Positions 1 through 9,232 are shown, numbered from the stretch's first letter. The stretch is DNA of 55,922 bases from Deltaproteobacteria bacterium (GCA_016189835.1 JACPRU010000035.1:1-55922), one strand, 5' to 3'. Numbers and translations: made by a program. Notes: generated from the letters alone by a model not told the origin.

Positions 1-749
1 TCGCGCTTGGGGGCGGTGCACCCCTCCAGATAGCTCACGGCGCTCCCCTCTTCCGCGATGATCAGCGTCCGCTCGAACTGCCCGGTGTCGGCGGCGTTGA
101 TGCGGAAGTACGTCGAGAGCTCCATCGGGCAGCGTACGCCCTTCGGCACGTAGCAGAACGAGCCGTCGCTGAAGACCGCGGAGTTCAGCGTCGCGTAGAA
201 ATTGTCGGTATACGGGACGACCGATCCGAGGTAGCGCTGCACGAGGTCGGGGTGGCTCTTCACCGCTTCGGAGAAGGAGCAGAAGATCACTCCCTTCTCC
301 GCGAGCTTCGCCTTGAAGGTGGTCGCCACCGAGACGCTGTCGAACACGGCGTCGACCGCCACGCCCGTCACTCGCTTCTGCTCGTCGAGCGAGATGCCGA
401 GCTTCTCGAACGTCCGCCGCAGCTCGGGATCCACCTCGTCGAGACTCTCGAGCTTCTTCTTCGGCTTGGGCGCCGAGTAGTAGATGATGTTCTGGTAGTC
501 GATCGGCGGATGGTGGAGGTTCGCCCACCGGGGCGCTCCGTCGCCGCTCTCGAGCTTCTGCCAGTGGCGCAGCGCGCGCAGCCGCCAGTCGAGCAGGAAC
601 GCGGGTTCGTCCTTCTTCGCCGAGATCAACCGCACGATGTCCTCGGACAACCCGCGCGGAGCGGCGTCGGCGTCGATGTCGGTGACGAACCCCCAGCGGT
701 ATTCGCGCTGCGCGAGCTCCTCGATCGAGTTTCGGGCGCGGGTCGCCAT
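1..749 (-). CDS. sufB: Fe-S cluster assembly protein SufB (3' end outside window)
   Basis: SufB is the scaffold component of the SufBCD complex, which builds Fe-S clusters in the cytoplasm. The visible N-terminal ~249 residues start [13 protein letters not shown] and contain the family stretches [35 protein letters not shown] and the EGCTAP region, all typical of SufB rather than SufD. The gene runs off the window edge. It lies about 110 bp downstream of the Rrf2-type regulator on the same strand, so they probably form one suf operon. The ATG at 749 follows a GAGGGGAC ribosome-binding sequence. Confidence 0.93.
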   Translation of the reverse strand, partial: MATRARNSIEELAQREYRWGFVTDIDADAAPRGLSEDIVRLISAKKDEPAFLLDWRLRALRHWQKLESGDGAPRWANLHHPPIDYQNIIYYSAPKPKKKLESLDEVDPELRRTFEKLGISLDEQKRVTGVAVDAVFDSVSVATTFKAKLAEKGVIFCSFSEAVKSHPDLVQRYLGSVVPYTDNFYATLNSAVFSDGSFCYVPKGVRCPMELSTYFRINAADTGQFERTLIIAEEGSAVSYLEGCTAPKR

Positions 750-764
750 CGCAGTCCCCTCTTC

Positions 765-863
765 CTCAGCGCGGCACAGCCGGAACCAAATGGTTGTCGC
801 GTACTGAGGCCTCGTATCTCATATCTTCGTGCACGACAGCGAAGTCGTGTCCTAGTAGATCAG
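765..863 (-). repeat. 99-bp dispersed repeat, copy 1
   Basis: A 99-base element that recurs at 21444-21542 with five substitutions and no gaps. Read on the minus strand it begins exactly at the TGA stop codon of the Rrf2 gene and ends just before sufB. It contains several short hairpins: CGGC-ACA-GCCG, AACC-AAAT-GGTT and CACGAC-N6-GTCGTG. It carries no open frame of note. The function is unknown; it could be a small structured RNA or 3'-UTR element, or a miniature mobile repeat. Confidence 0.85.
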
Positions 864-1330
864 GAGCCGGCGCGCGCTTCCCCTCGCGCGGGGCGCCCCG
901 CGAACAGTCCCTGGGGAGGCCCGAACGACGCGGCCATCTCCACCAGCGTGATGCCGCGCAGCGCGCCGAGCACCGTCCGGTTGATGCGCTGCCAGTTCGC
1001 GCTCACCGGGCAGAGCGTCTCGATGTCGCAGCGCTCGGTCCCGTGGGCGCTGCATTCGGTGAGCGCGATCGGGCCCTCGAGCGCGCCGATCACGTCGAGC
1101 ACGGTGATCTCCTCCGGCGCGCGCGCCAGGCTGAACCCGCCCTTGGCCCCGCGATGCGGCACCAGCAGGCCCTCGCGCGCCAGGACCTTCAGGATCTTGC
1201 TGACGGTCGGCAGCGGCAGGTGAGCCGCCGCGGCCAGCTCCGGGGCGTTGCGTGTCAGTCGCTCGGGATCCCGTGCGATGTGCGTCAGCAGCACGATCCC
1301 GTAATCGGTGAGCTTCGTCATGCGAATCAT
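860..1330 (-). CDS. Rrf2 family transcriptional regulator, SufR/IscR-like
   Basis: A 156-aa winged-helix repressor of the Rrf2 family, probably sensing Fe-S status and controlling the suf operon. The N-terminus MIRMTKLTDYGIVLL and the recognition region (PTVSKILKVLAREGLL, then GAKGGFSLAR) are diagnostic. Three cysteines in the pattern C-x7-C-x5-C (ECSAHGTERCDIETLC) match the cluster-binding site of IscR/NsrR/SufR-type members. The ATG at 1330 is chosen because GGAGGT sits 8-9 bases upstream and the operator-like palindrome ends just outside; an ATG at 1321 is possible. The 99-bp repeat begins at its stop codon and sufB follows. Confidence 0.9.
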   Translation of the reverse strand: MIRMTKLTDYGIVLLTHIARDPERLTRNAPELAAAAHLPLPTVSKILKVLAREGLLVPHRGAKGGFSLARAPEEITVLDVIGALEGPIALTECSAHGTERCDIETLCPVSANWQRINRTVLGALRGITLVEMAASFGPPQGLFAGRPARGEARAGS

Positions 1331-1345
1331 GGCCCGCGACCTCCG

Positions 1346-1384
1346 GACTCCGAAAGAGTACCTAACCGGTACTCTTTCGGAGTC
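1346..1384. promoter_or_regulatory. Perfect 17-bp inverted repeat, likely Rrf2 operator
   Basis: Arms GACTCCGAAAGAGTACC (1346-1362) and its exact reverse complement (1368-1384) flank TAACC. The element lies 16 bp upstream of the Rrf2 start codon on the minus strand and about 85 bp upstream of the divergent def gene. Rrf2 proteins bind long dyads in their own promoters, so autoregulation is likely. The same DNA could also affect def. Confidence 0.75.
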
Positions 1385-1469
1385 TAGCGTCTCGCGGAAA
1401 CTTGTCAACCGCCGCCGCCGCGTCTACAGCACGCGCGTGGCTCGCGACGGCTCCACGACCGGCACGGGG

Positions 1470-2099
1470 ATGCGGCTGAAGATCGTTCAGGCGGGCGATC
1501 CGGTGCTGCGCGGCGAGGCGCGCGAGCTGTCGATCAGCGAGATTCGCAGCCGGCCGGTCCAGGAGCTGATCGAGCGCATGCGCGATACCATGCGCGACGC
1601 CCCGGGCGTCGGCCTGGCCGCGCCGCAGATCGGCGAACCGCTGCAGCTCGCGGTCATCGAAGACCGCGAGGAGTACCTGCGCGGCGCCGACACCGCCTGG
1701 GTCGCCGAGCGCGAGCGCTCGGCGGTGCCCTTCCACGTCATCATCAATCCGCGCCTCACCGTGGTCGACGCCGAGCCGCTCGAGTTCTTCGAGGGCTGCC
1801 TGAGCGTCGGCGGTTTCACCGCGCTCGTGCCGCGCGCTCGTGCGGTCCGCGTCGAGTGCCGCAACGAGCAGGCCGACCGCGTGGTGATCGACGCCCACGG
1901 CTGGTACGCGCGCATCCTGCAGCACGAGATCGACCACCTGCACGGCCGATTGTACGTCGACCGCATGGAGCCGCGCTCGTTCATGACCACGGCGAATCAC
2001 GCCCGCCACTGGCGGGAGCAGACGACGCGGGAGGTGCGCGCCGCACTCGGCCTGCGCACCCGGATCTGGCGTCCCGGCCGCGCGCCCGCCGAGCGCTGA
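1470..2099 (+). CDS. def: Peptide deformylase
   Basis: Removes the formyl group from the N-terminal methionine of nascent proteins, using a metal ion. All three family motifs are present: GVGLAAPQIG at residues 46-55, EGCLSV at 108-113 (metal-binding Cys) and HEIDH at 152-156 (two metal His plus the catalytic Glu). At 209 aa it is longer than the usual ~170 aa, with a basic C-terminal extension. The ATG at 1470 starts the conserved MRLKIVQAGDPVLR; the open frame continues upstream but without family sequence. It diverges from the Rrf2 gene and its stop codon directly abuts the stop of the convergent DUF4124 gene. Confidence 0.95.
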   Translation: MRLKIVQAGDPVLRGEARELSISEIRSRPVQELIERMRDTMRDAPGVGLAAPQIGEPLQLAVIEDREEYLRGADTAWVAERERSAVPFHVIINPRLTVVDAEPLEFFEGCLSVGGFTALVPRARAVRVECRNEQADRVVIDAHGWYARILQHEIDHLHGRLYVDRMEPRSFMTTANHARHWREQTTREVRAALGLRTRIWRPGRAPAER

Positions 2100-2684
2100 T
2101 CAGTGGCCCGCGGGCCGCTGCCGCCGCGCCGAGCCCTCGCGCCGGGACGACCCGAAGAGCACGCCGCCGCGCGAGAGCGGCGGCCGAACCGCCGGAGCCT
2201 GCACCACCGCGGACCACGCCCCGCCCGGAGGTCGCGGCGCGCGGCCCCACGAGCCTGCGGACTCGTGACGCCGGCGCCGCGGGTCGAAGCAGCGATCGCC
2301 CGGCCGGCAGGGCGGGAACGTATCGACGATCAGGAACGGGAGGGAGGTCTCGGCGGCCGCCTGCTCGGCGGCGAGCTCCTCGAGCCGGGCCGCGCGCTCG
2401 GCCTCGCGCTGCCGCTCGGCGGCGCGCTCGGCCTCGCGCCGCCGGATGATGTCCCGCCCCTCGGCGGCCGCGCGCTGCAGATCGGAAGGCACGCCGGCAT
2501 CGGCCGGCGCGGCGGCGCTCGGCGTGTCGGCGATGGTTTGCACGAGCGTGCTGCCCGCGGGCGGATGGTCGCCGAAATAGAGCCCGCCCTCGGGCGTCTT
2601 CCACCGCTGGATCGCGTCCGCGCCCGCGGCGGCCCAGCTCAGTGCGACGATCAAGGCCGCCAGCCCGATGCTCGCTGCGCTCAC
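2100..2684 (-). CDS. DUF4124 domain-containing secreted protein
   Basis: A 194-aa protein with an N-terminal signal peptide (hydrophobic residues ~4-20, then ADA) followed by the short DUF4124 motif IQRWKTPEGGLYFGDHPPAGS. DUF4124 is a small beta-rich domain of unknown function found in envelope proteins. The middle (~75-115) is an Arg/Glu/Ala-rich helix, probably a coiled coil, and the tail is basic and low in complexity. Two cysteines (PCRPGDRC) might form a disulfide. It converges on def with no gap; rmuC lies upstream on the same strand. Confidence 0.72.
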   Translation of the reverse strand: MSAASIGLAALIVALSWAAAGADAIQRWKTPEGGLYFGDHPPAGSTLVQTIADTPSAAAPADAGVPSDLQRAAAEGRDIIRRREAERAAERQREAERAARLEELAAEQAAAETSLPFLIVDTFPPCRPGDRCFDPRRRRHESAGSWGRAPRPPGGAWSAVVQAPAVRPPLSRGGVLFGSSRREGSARRQRPAGH

Positions 2685-2749
2685 CCAAACGAGGGTGCGG
2701 CCGCGCCAGGCGTGAAGTCAAGAGCCCCGTTCCGCCGGGTCGCGCCGGG

Positions 2750-4180
2750 TCAGCTCTCTTCCTCTGCCTCCTCCGCCGGGGGCATCCCGGGTAGAGCGGT
2801 CTGCCCTTCGGCGGGGTCACCGGCGAGCGCCCCCAGGGCACGCGCCGACCGTTCGACGCCCTCGAGCGCGGGGATCTCCTCGGTCACGCCGATGCCCTTC
2901 TCCTTCAGGCGCCGAGCCGTGACCAGCACGCGACGCTCGATCGATCCGATCGCATCATTATACGCCGCGACCGCCCGATCGAGCTGACCGCCGAGGCGCT
3001 CGAAGTGTTCGGCCATCGTCCGCAGCCGCTCGTGCAGCTCGCGCCCGAGCTCGCTGATCGCCTGCGCGTTCTCGGCGAGTCGCTCGTGCCGCCACCCGTA
3101 GGCGACCGCCCGCAACAACGCGATCAACGTCGTCGGACTGGCCGGGATCACCCGCTTGTCGACCCCGAACTCGATCAGCTCCGGATCGTACTGCAGAGCC
3201 GCGCTGAAGAACGCCTCGCCGGGCAGGAACATGACCACGAATTCCGGGGCCGGCTCGAACTGCGCCGCGTAGCTCTTGGCGCCGAGCTTCGTCATGTGCT
3301 CGCGGACCTGCCGGGCGTGGTCGCGCAGCCTGGCCTCGCGCACCGACTCGTCGCTCGCCTCGAACGCCTCGAGAAAGGCGCCGAGCGGCGCCTTGGCATC
3401 GACCACCACGTTGCGCCCGCCGGGCAGCTTGACCAGCAGGTCGGGCCGAAGCCGCCCGTCCTCGGTGGTCACGCTCGGCTGCTCGAAGAAATCGCAATGG
3501 TCCAGCATGCCGGCGAGCTCGACCACGCGCTTCAGCTGGATCTCGCCCCAGCGGCCGCGGACCGAGGGGGTGCGCAGCGCCCGAACCAGCTTCGCGGTCT
3601 CCGCGTGCAGCTGCTGCTGCGTCTGCGCCAGGGAACGCACCTGCTCGCGCAGCGACGCGTAGGCGTCGACGCGGTCGCGCTCCACCGCCGCCAGCTTGAG
3701 ATCGACCTTCTCGAGCGACTCCCGCACGGGCTGCACGAGATCGCCGATCGCCTGCCGGCGGGTGTCGAGGTCGGCGACCGCTCCGCGCTGGAATTCGCCG
3801 AGCGCGGCCTTGGCGAGGTCGAGGAACGACTGGTTGTTCTGGCGCAGGGCCTCGGCCGACAAGCTTTGAAACGCCTCGCGAAGCTGGCGCTCCGCGGCGG
3901 CGAGCAGCGCGAGCTTCTCGCCGCTCGTCCGCCGCTCGCCCTCGAGCTCGGCGGCGAGCCGCGCGCGGGCCGCGCCCAGGTCGGCGAGCTCGCGCGTCCG
4001 ACGGTCGAGATCCGCCTCGAGGCTCGCCGCCCGCGCCGAGCGCTCGTCGAGCCGCGCGCGCAGCTCGGCGGACTCGGCCGCCGACTCGGCGCCGCGCCGG
4101 GCGCGGCCGACCAGCCACCCCGCCGCCCAGCCGGTGGCGAGACCGACCACGAGCGTGATCGCCAGCGGCAACGGTTCCAT
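2750..4180 (-). CDS. rmuC: DNA recombination protein RmuC
   Basis: A 476-aa RmuC-family protein, limiting DNA inversion or recombination between repeats by an unknown, nuclease-like activity. One N-terminal membrane segment (~5-25) is followed by a long coiled coil (~35-200). The conserved nuclease-fold domain follows: RGRWGEIQLKRVVELAGM, LPGGRNVVVDAKAPLGAF, EFVVMFLPGEAFFSAAL and ASPTTLIALLRAVAYGW. The length is normal for the family. It is divergent from nnrS. GGAGGGAC lies immediately upstream of the ATG. Confidence 0.94.
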   Translation of the reverse strand: MEPLPLAITLVVGLATGWAAGWLVGRARRGAESAAESAELRARLDERSARAASLEADLDRRTRELADLGAARARLAAELEGERRTSGEKLALLAAAERQLREAFQSLSAEALRQNNQSFLDLAKAALGEFQRGAVADLDTRRQAIGDLVQPVRESLEKVDLKLAAVERDRVDAYASLREQVRSLAQTQQQLHAETAKLVRALRTPSVRGRWGEIQLKRVVELAGMLDHCDFFEQPSVTTEDGRLRPDLLVKLPGGRNVVVDAKAPLGAFLEAFEASDESVREARLRDHARQVREHMTKLGAKSYAAQFEPAPEFVVMFLPGEAFFSAALQYDPELIEFGVDKRVIPASPTTLIALLRAVAYGWRHERLAENAQAISELGRELHERLRTMAEHFERLGGQLDRAVAAYNDAIGSIERRVLVTARRLKEKGIGVTEEIPALEGVERSARALGALAGDPAEGQTALPGMPPAEEAEEES

Positions 4181-4296
4181 GTCCCTCCTTAGCGCGACTT
4201 CCCCACGCGGCTCAACGCGGCGCGAGGCCCGCGGCTCACCCCGCGTCCGCCGGCCGCTTCCCTCCGGGCGCAGACTCTGGCACTCGGTTCGGCAGC

Positions 4297-5490
4297 TTGA
4301 CCGTCGCGGCGCAACAGGACTCCCGCGGTGCCGGATCCTTCCCGGCAGCGCGCTGGCAAGAAGAACCGTTCCGCATCTTCTTCCCGCTCGGCGTCCTGGT
4401 CGGCTGGATCGGCGTCGGGGTCTGGCTGGTCTACGCGCTGGGGCTGGTGGAGACTTACTCGTGCTTCGGCCACGGCCTCATCGTCGCACAGGCTTTCCTG
4501 GTCGCCATCGCCTGCGGCTTTCTGCTCACCGCCGTGCCCCGCCGCACGCAGTCGCCACCGCCATCGCGGGCCGAGCTCTGCCTGCTCGTCGGGCTGCCGC
4601 TGGCGGTGACGGCCATGGCGCTCGCGCGGCGCTGGGCGCTCGCCGAAATCCTCCACGCCGGCACGCTGCTGTTGCTGCTCCGCTTCGTCGCCCGGCGCGC
4701 GTTCGGCCGGCTCGGCCGGCGCCGGCCGCCGGCCTCGTTCCTGCTGATCCCGCTCGGCGCGCTGTTCGGCCTCGGGGGAGCGCTGCTGCTCGCCTGGTCG
4801 ACCGCCGCCGTCGGCCCGCCCTGGACGCTGGCTCTCGGCCGCCTGCTGGTCGAGCAGGGCGTGTTCCTCTGTTTCACGCTCGGCGCGGGCGGAGTCATTC
4901 TGGCGCTCGTCGCCGGCAAGCCGCCGCCCGCCGACCTCGGCTCGTCTGCGGCCGAGGGGCGGCGCGCACTCGGCTACGCGAGCCTCGGCCTCGGCATCCT
5001 GGCGACGTTCGTGATCGAGGCCCTGGGCGCCGGGCAGCTCGGCCCGCTGCTGCGCGCCGCCGTGGTGGGCGCGGGCGCCGCCCTCGGCGAGGGCCTCCAG
5101 GGCCTTCCGGCGCGGCCCGGTTTGCACCGCCGAGCGGTCTGGCTCGCGTTCTGGATGATGCCGCTCGGACTGGCGCTGTACGGGTTGCTGCCCTCCTACC
5201 GCGTGCCGGCGCTCCACGTGCTGTTCATCGGCGGCTTCGCCACCATGGCGTTCGGTGTCGCCAGCCACGTTTCGTTCGGACACCTCGGGCTCGAATCGCA
5301 CATGCGCGGGCGCCCCTGGCCGGTCGTCGCGCTGCTGAGCGGCCTCGGTCTGGCGCTCGCCGGCCGCGTCGCCGCCGACGTCAGCCACACCTACTTCGCG
5401 CACCTCGGCTGGGCGGCGGCGTGCTGGATCCTCGGCTCGGCGGCGTGGCTCGCGGCGCTCGCGCCCCGGCTGTGGGCGCGCGCTCGTTGA
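4297..5490 (+). CDS. nnrS: NnrS family multipass membrane protein
   Basis: A 397-aa polytopic membrane protein of the NnrS family, haem/copper proteins linked to nitric-oxide tolerance and denitrification. Family marks are the early PFRIFFPLG and the late HVLFIGGFATMAFGVASHVS..GHLG (equivalent to the NnrS HAL..G..G.M..GHTG motif). About 11-12 hydrophobic segments are visible. The only plausible start is TTG at 4297, with no clear Shine-Dalgarno, so the N-terminus is uncertain. It fits the denitrification context given nosZ at 39.7 kb, although norB is absent here. Confidence 0.82.
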   Translation: MTVAAQQDSRGAGSFPAARWQEEPFRIFFPLGVLVGWIGVGVWLVYALGLVETYSCFGHGLIVAQAFLVAIACGFLLTAVPRRTQSPPPSRAELCLLVGLPLAVTAMALARRWALAEILHAGTLLLLLRFVARRAFGRLGRRRPPASFLLIPLGALFGLGGALLLAWSTAAVGPPWTLALGRLLVEQGVFLCFTLGAGGVILALVAGKPPPADLGSSAAEGRRALGYASLGLGILATFVIEALGAGQLGPLLRAAVVGAGAALGEGLQGLPARPGLHRRAVWLAFWMMPLGLALYGLLPSYRVPALHVLFIGGFATMAFGVASHVSFGHLGLESHMRGRPWPVVALLSGLGLALAGRVAADVSHTYFAHLGWAAACWILGSAAWLAALAPRLWARAR

Positions 5491-5509
5491 GGAATTCGAC
5501 GGCGCGGTC

Positions 5510-5524
5510 TGCCGCGCCGCGGCA
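5510..5524 (+). terminator. GC-rich hairpin after nnrS
   Basis: TGCCGC-GCC-GCGGCA forms a perfect 6-bp stem 20 bases after the nnrS stop. An overlapping alternative stem (GGCGCGG 5501-5507 with CCGCGCC 5512-5518) is also possible. There is no T-tract, so intrinsic termination is uncertain. Confidence 0.35.
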
Positions 5525-5606
5525 AGCGGAGGAGCCGCCCGGCATGCACTGCATCGCGCGATTGTTGTAAGCTGTTTCCGGGTCGTTGCCGGAGGAGGAG
5601 ATCTCT

Positions 5607-6515
5607 ATGGATACGTTCCGTAATCTACTCGTTCCCGTGTACTTCGACGAGACGTCGCCGGCGGCGCTGCAATACGCCGCCTACTTCGCGCGCCGCTACA
5701 GCGGAAGGATCTTCCTGCTGCACGTGGTGCCGACCGACGAGCTGCATCTCCTGCGCGGCGTCTATCACCCCGAGCGGAGCGGCGGCGCCAACGAGGAATA
5801 CGCCGAGGGCGTCGCCCGGCAAATCCTGGAGCAGCTCGCTCGCGAGCACCTGGGCGGCCTCTCCACGGAGATCGTGCTGCGCCACGGGGCCGACCCGGCC
5901 GCCGGCATTCTCGCCGAGGAAGAGCGCTGCGCCGCGGATCTGGTGATCATGGCGACGCACGCGCGCGGCGGGCTCACCCGCCTGGTGGTTCGCAGCCTCG
6001 CCGAGCAAGTGGCGCGCGAGTCCCGCCGTCCGGTGTTCGTCGCGCAGCGCGCGGTCGAGGTTTCGCCCGATCGGCCGTTTCGCAAGATCCTTTGCCCGAT
6101 CGATCTCGACACCAAGCATCTCTCCTCCCTGGAATACGCGCGCGCGCTCGCGGAGGGCAACGACGCGACCGTGCACCTGCTGCACGTCATTCCCACCTCC
6201 GAGATCTTCCTGTCGCGTCCGGTCTACAAGCAGCAGCCCGGCGACGAGGGCAATTTCGTGCGGGCCGAGAACGCGGCTCGCGACGCGCTCGCGGACATCG
6301 CTCGCGCGAAGCTCGCCGGCGTGAAACACGAGCTCGCCGTCCACGTCAGCCCCGACCCCGTCAAGACCATCCTCGAGGTCGAGCGCGACCTCAAGGCCGA
6401 CCTGATGATCATGGTCACCCAGGGGCTCACCGGCTTGATCCACCTCGTGGTCGGCAGCGTCACCGAGCGGATGATCCGCAAGGCGTACTGCCCGGTTCTC
6501 TCCGTGCACGCCTGA
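5607..6515 (+). CDS. Tandem-domain universal stress protein
   Basis: A 302-aa cytoplasmic protein with two UspA (Rossmann-like) domains, residues ~1-150 and ~158-302. Each starts with the Usp strand (RNLLVPVYFDETS, RKILCPIDLDTK). The second keeps the ATP-binding pattern GLTGLIHLVVGSVTE; in the first the corresponding loop reads ARGGLTRLVVRSLAE, with the second glycine replaced by Arg. Domain 2 therefore probably binds nucleotide and domain 1 may not. The ATG at 5607 follows a strong GGAGGAGGAG. The sensor kinase gene follows 26 bp later and may be co-transcribed. Confidence 0.92.
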   Translation: MDTFRNLLVPVYFDETSPAALQYAAYFARRYSGRIFLLHVVPTDELHLLRGVYHPERSGGANEEYAEGVARQILEQLAREHLGGLSTEIVLRHGADPAAGILAEEERCAADLVIMATHARGGLTRLVVRSLAEQVARESRRPVFVAQRAVEVSPDRPFRKILCPIDLDTKHLSSLEYARALAEGNDATVHLLHVIPTSEIFLSRPVYKQQPGDEGNFVRAENAARDALADIARAKLAGVKHELAVHVSPDPVKTILEVERDLKADLMIMVTQGLTGLIHLVVGSVTERMIRKAYCPVLSVHA

Positions 6516-6541
6516 GCGCGGCGAGGTCGACGTCCCCGCCC

Positions 6542-7783
6542 ATGCGCCCCGAGACGATCGACGCGCCGTCGCCCGGCACCGCCGAGTCGACGATCCTGCT
6601 CCTGCGTTGGGCGCTGATCATCGCCACGGCGTACCTCGTCCTCTTCCACCGTCCGATCAGCGAGACGCCGCCGCTGGTGGCGCTGTTCGTGGCGGTCTAC
6701 CTCGCCTCGAACGTCGCCGCCGGCTTCTTGCTGCGGCGAATTCAAGCGACGCGCCTGTTGCTGATCGGCGTGGTCCTGTTCGACACGGTGGCGGTGTCGG
6801 TCGCTCTGCTGCTCACGCAGAAGGTGACCAGCGACTTCTTCCTCCTCTACTTCGTCGTCATGCTGATCGGCACGCTCACCGAGAACCTCGCCTCGGTGCT
6901 GATCGCGGCCCTGCTGATCAGTCTCGTCAACCTCTACACGGTCGGCCACTTTCTCGGCATGGACGAGCTGCTGCGCAGCGGGCACCTGGTGCGCATTCCG
7001 TTCCTGTTCGTGGTCGGGCTGTTCTTCGGCCATCTCGTGCAGCGCGCGCGCAAGGCGGAGCTCGCGGCGCGCGAGGCGCTGGCCGAGCGGCGCGCGCAAA
7101 CCGACTTCGTCGCCATGCTCGCCCACGACCTGAAGAGCCCGTTGTCGTCCGTGCTCGGCTTCGCGGAGATCCTGCGCGACCGGCCGCCGGACGATCCGGA
7201 CGAGCGGCGCGAGTTCATGGACGGGATCGAATCCAACGCGCACCAGGCGGTCACGCTGGCGATGAACTTCGTGGACGCGTTCCGCCTGGAGAGCGGCTCG
7301 CTGCAGCTGCGCCTGGAAAAGGCGTCGCTCAACGAGATGGTCGAGCAGGCGGTCGGGTCGTGCCTGTTCGCCGCGCGGGGACGCGGGGTGCGCATCGAAA
7401 CCGAGCTGGCGGACGATCTCCCCGACCTCCCGCTCGATCCGCGCGCCTTCGACCGCGTGGTGGTGAACCTGTTGAGCAACGCGATCAAGTTCTCGCCGCC
7501 GCACGGAGCCGTGCGGGTCGAGACCGCGGCGGCCGATGGCCGGGTCCGGCTGTCGGTGCGGGACCGTGGTCCGGGCGTCCCCCCCGAGGAGCGCCACCGG
7601 CTGTTCCAGCGCTTCGGCAGGCTGCAAGGGTCCAAGCGCGACAGCACGGGCCTCGGGCTGTTCATCGTCAAGACGATCACCGAGGCCATGGGCGGACGCG
7701 TCGGCGTCACCTTCCCGACGGACGGCGGCTCTTCGTTCGAGGTCTCGTTCGCGCCGCCCGAAACCAGCCGTCCGCTCCCCTGA
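6542..7783 (+). CDS. Membrane-bound sensor histidine kinase
   Basis: A 413-aa kinase with a six-segment N-terminal membrane region (~15-165), a short linker, a HisKA domain (DFVAMLAHDLKSPLSS, phosphorylated His ~195) and a HATPase_c domain. The N box NLLSNAIKF, the G1 box DRGPGVP and the G2 box GLGLFIVK are all intact. There is no periplasmic loop, so the signal is probably sensed in or near the membrane. No response regulator is adjacent, making it an orphan kinase. It follows the Usp gene on the same strand and converges on the acyl-CoA dehydrogenase at 7824. Confidence 0.92.
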   Translation: MRPETIDAPSPGTAESTILLLRWALIIATAYLVLFHRPISETPPLVALFVAVYLASNVAAGFLLRRIQATRLLLIGVVLFDTVAVSVALLLTQKVTSDFFLLYFVVMLIGTLTENLASVLIAALLISLVNLYTVGHFLGMDELLRSGHLVRIPFLFVVGLFFGHLVQRARKAELAAREALAERRAQTDFVAMLAHDLKSPLSSVLGFAEILRDRPPDDPDERREFMDGIESNAHQAVTLAMNFVDAFRLESGSLQLRLEKASLNEMVEQAVGSCLFAARGRGVRIETELADDLPDLPLDPRAFDRVVVNLLSNAIKFSPPHGAVRVETAAADGRVRLSVRDRGPGVPPEERHRLFQRFGRLQGSKRDSTGLGLFIVKTITEAMGGRVGVTFPTDGGSSFEVSFAPPETSRPLP

Positions 7784-7823
7784 CCGCGCCGGCGCCGGAA
7801 GCGCTCCCCGCGGCATGGCGGGC

Positions 7824-9122
7824 TCAGGACTGCGCCCGCACCTCGCGCTCGATGCGGTCCGCGTACTTGCGGAGCGCGGCCTCACGCAGCTTCGGGAGAT
7901 GCTCGGTCGGGAACAGGTCGCTCGTGGCCCGATAGTCCCGCAGCACCTGGCGAGCGACGGTCACCTTGTGCACCTCGGTCGGCCCGTCGGCGAGCCCCAT
8001 GTGGAAGCTCTGGATCACCTGCTCGACGAACGGCATCTCGGTGGTCGCGCCGAGCGATCCGTGCAGGTGCAGGGCGCGCGCCGCGACGTCGTGGAAGACC
8101 TTCGGCATCAGCGCCTTCACCGCGGAGATGTCCTTGCGCACCTTGCGGTAGTCCTTGTACTTGTCGATGCGCCACGCGGTGCGCAGCACGAGCAGGCGGA
8201 ACTGCTCGATCTCGCACCACGAGTCGGCGATCTTCTCCTGCACCATCTGCTTGTCGGCGAGCAGCGTCCCCTGCGTGCGGCGCGAGAGCACCCGCTCGCA
8301 CATCATGTCGAAGGCCTTGCGAACCTGGCCGATTGTGCGCATCGCGTGATGGACCCGGCCGCCGCCGAGCCGGGTCTGCGCCACCACGAACGCGCCGCCG
8401 CGCGGCCCGAGCATGGCGTCCCGCGGCACGGTCGCGTCCTCGTAGCGGACGTATCCGTGGGTGCCTTCCCCTTCGTGCATGCCGACCGCGAGGTTCTTGA
8501 GGATGCGCACGCCCGGCGTGTCGGTCGGCACGATGAACATCGACATGCGCTCGTATGCCTTGGCCTCGGGATCCGTCACCGCCATGACGATCAGGAACGA
8601 GGAGAGGTGCGCGTTGGACGAGAACCACTTCTCGCCGTTGATCACCCAGTAGTCGCCGCGCAACTCGGCTCGAGTCGTGAAGACCTTGGGATCGGCGCCG
8701 CCCTGCGGCTCGGTCATCGAGAAGCAGGAGACGATCTCGTTGTCGAGCAGCGGCTGGAGGAAGCGCCGCTTCTGCTCGGGCGTGCCGTAATGGGCGAGGA
8801 TCTCGGCGTTGCCCGAGTCGGGCGCCTGGCAGCCGAAGACGGTCGGCGCGAACCGCGAGCGGCCGAGGATCTCGTTCATCAGCGCGAGCTTCACCTGTCC
8901 GTAGCCCTGCCCGCCGAGCTCGGGGCCGAGATGACACGCCCAGAGCTTGCGGCGCTTGACCTCGGCCTGCAGCGGACGGACCAGCGCGTTGCGTGCGGCA
9001 TCACGCACGTCGTACGGGTTGGCGAGCACGTGATCGAGCGGCTCGACCTCCTCGCGAACGAACTGCTCGATCCAGTCGAGCTCTTTCTGAAACTCCGGTT
9101 CGGTCTCGAAATCCCAGCTCAC
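7824..9122 (-). CDS. Acyl-CoA dehydrogenase, ACAD10/11-like
   Basis: A 432-aa FAD enzyme that alpha,beta-dehydrogenates an acyl-CoA. It shows the ACAD core: CFSMTEPQGGADPKV, VINGEKWFSSNAH, RRTQGTLLADKQMVQEKIAD and HGSLGATTEMPFVEQV. The C-terminal LADGPTEVHKVTVARQVL matches the ADGPDEVH signature of ACAD10/11-type enzymes, where an Asp rather than the usual Glu is the base. The start is GTG at 9122, preceded by GGGGAGGAG. It is the last gene of the minus-strand operon running from 14.1 kb. The electron acceptor is probably ETF, which is not encoded here. Confidence 0.92.
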   Translation of the reverse strand: MSWDFETEPEFQKELDWIEQFVREEVEPLDHVLANPYDVRDAARNALVRPLQAEVKRRKLWACHLGPELGGQGYGQVKLALMNEILGRSRFAPTVFGCQAPDSGNAEILAHYGTPEQKRRFLQPLLDNEIVSCFSMTEPQGGADPKVFTTRAELRGDYWVINGEKWFSSNAHLSSFLIVMAVTDPEAKAYERMSMFIVPTDTPGVRILKNLAVGMHEGEGTHGYVRYEDATVPRDAMLGPRGGAFVVAQTRLGGGRVHHAMRTIGQVRKAFDMMCERVLSRRTQGTLLADKQMVQEKIADSWCEIEQFRLLVLRTAWRIDKYKDYRKVRKDISAVKALMPKVFHDVAARALHLHGSLGATTEMPFVEQVIQSFHMGLADGPTEVHKVTVARQVLRDYRATSDLFPTEHLPKLREAALRKYADRIEREVRAQS

Positions 9123-9232
9123 GTTGGCTCCTCCCCTGGTCGCGCGATCATCGTCCCGCGGTCCTCCTCCCCTACCACACTTCGCGGCCGCCGGGCTCGA
9201 TCGACCTCGCCGCCCCGTCCCCCCCGCGGCGA

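Noticed and set aside
4276..4292. TGGCAC followed by a TTCGG element before nnrS, sigma54-like.
   Set aside because: The -12 position reads GG rather than GC, and transcription would start inside the gene.
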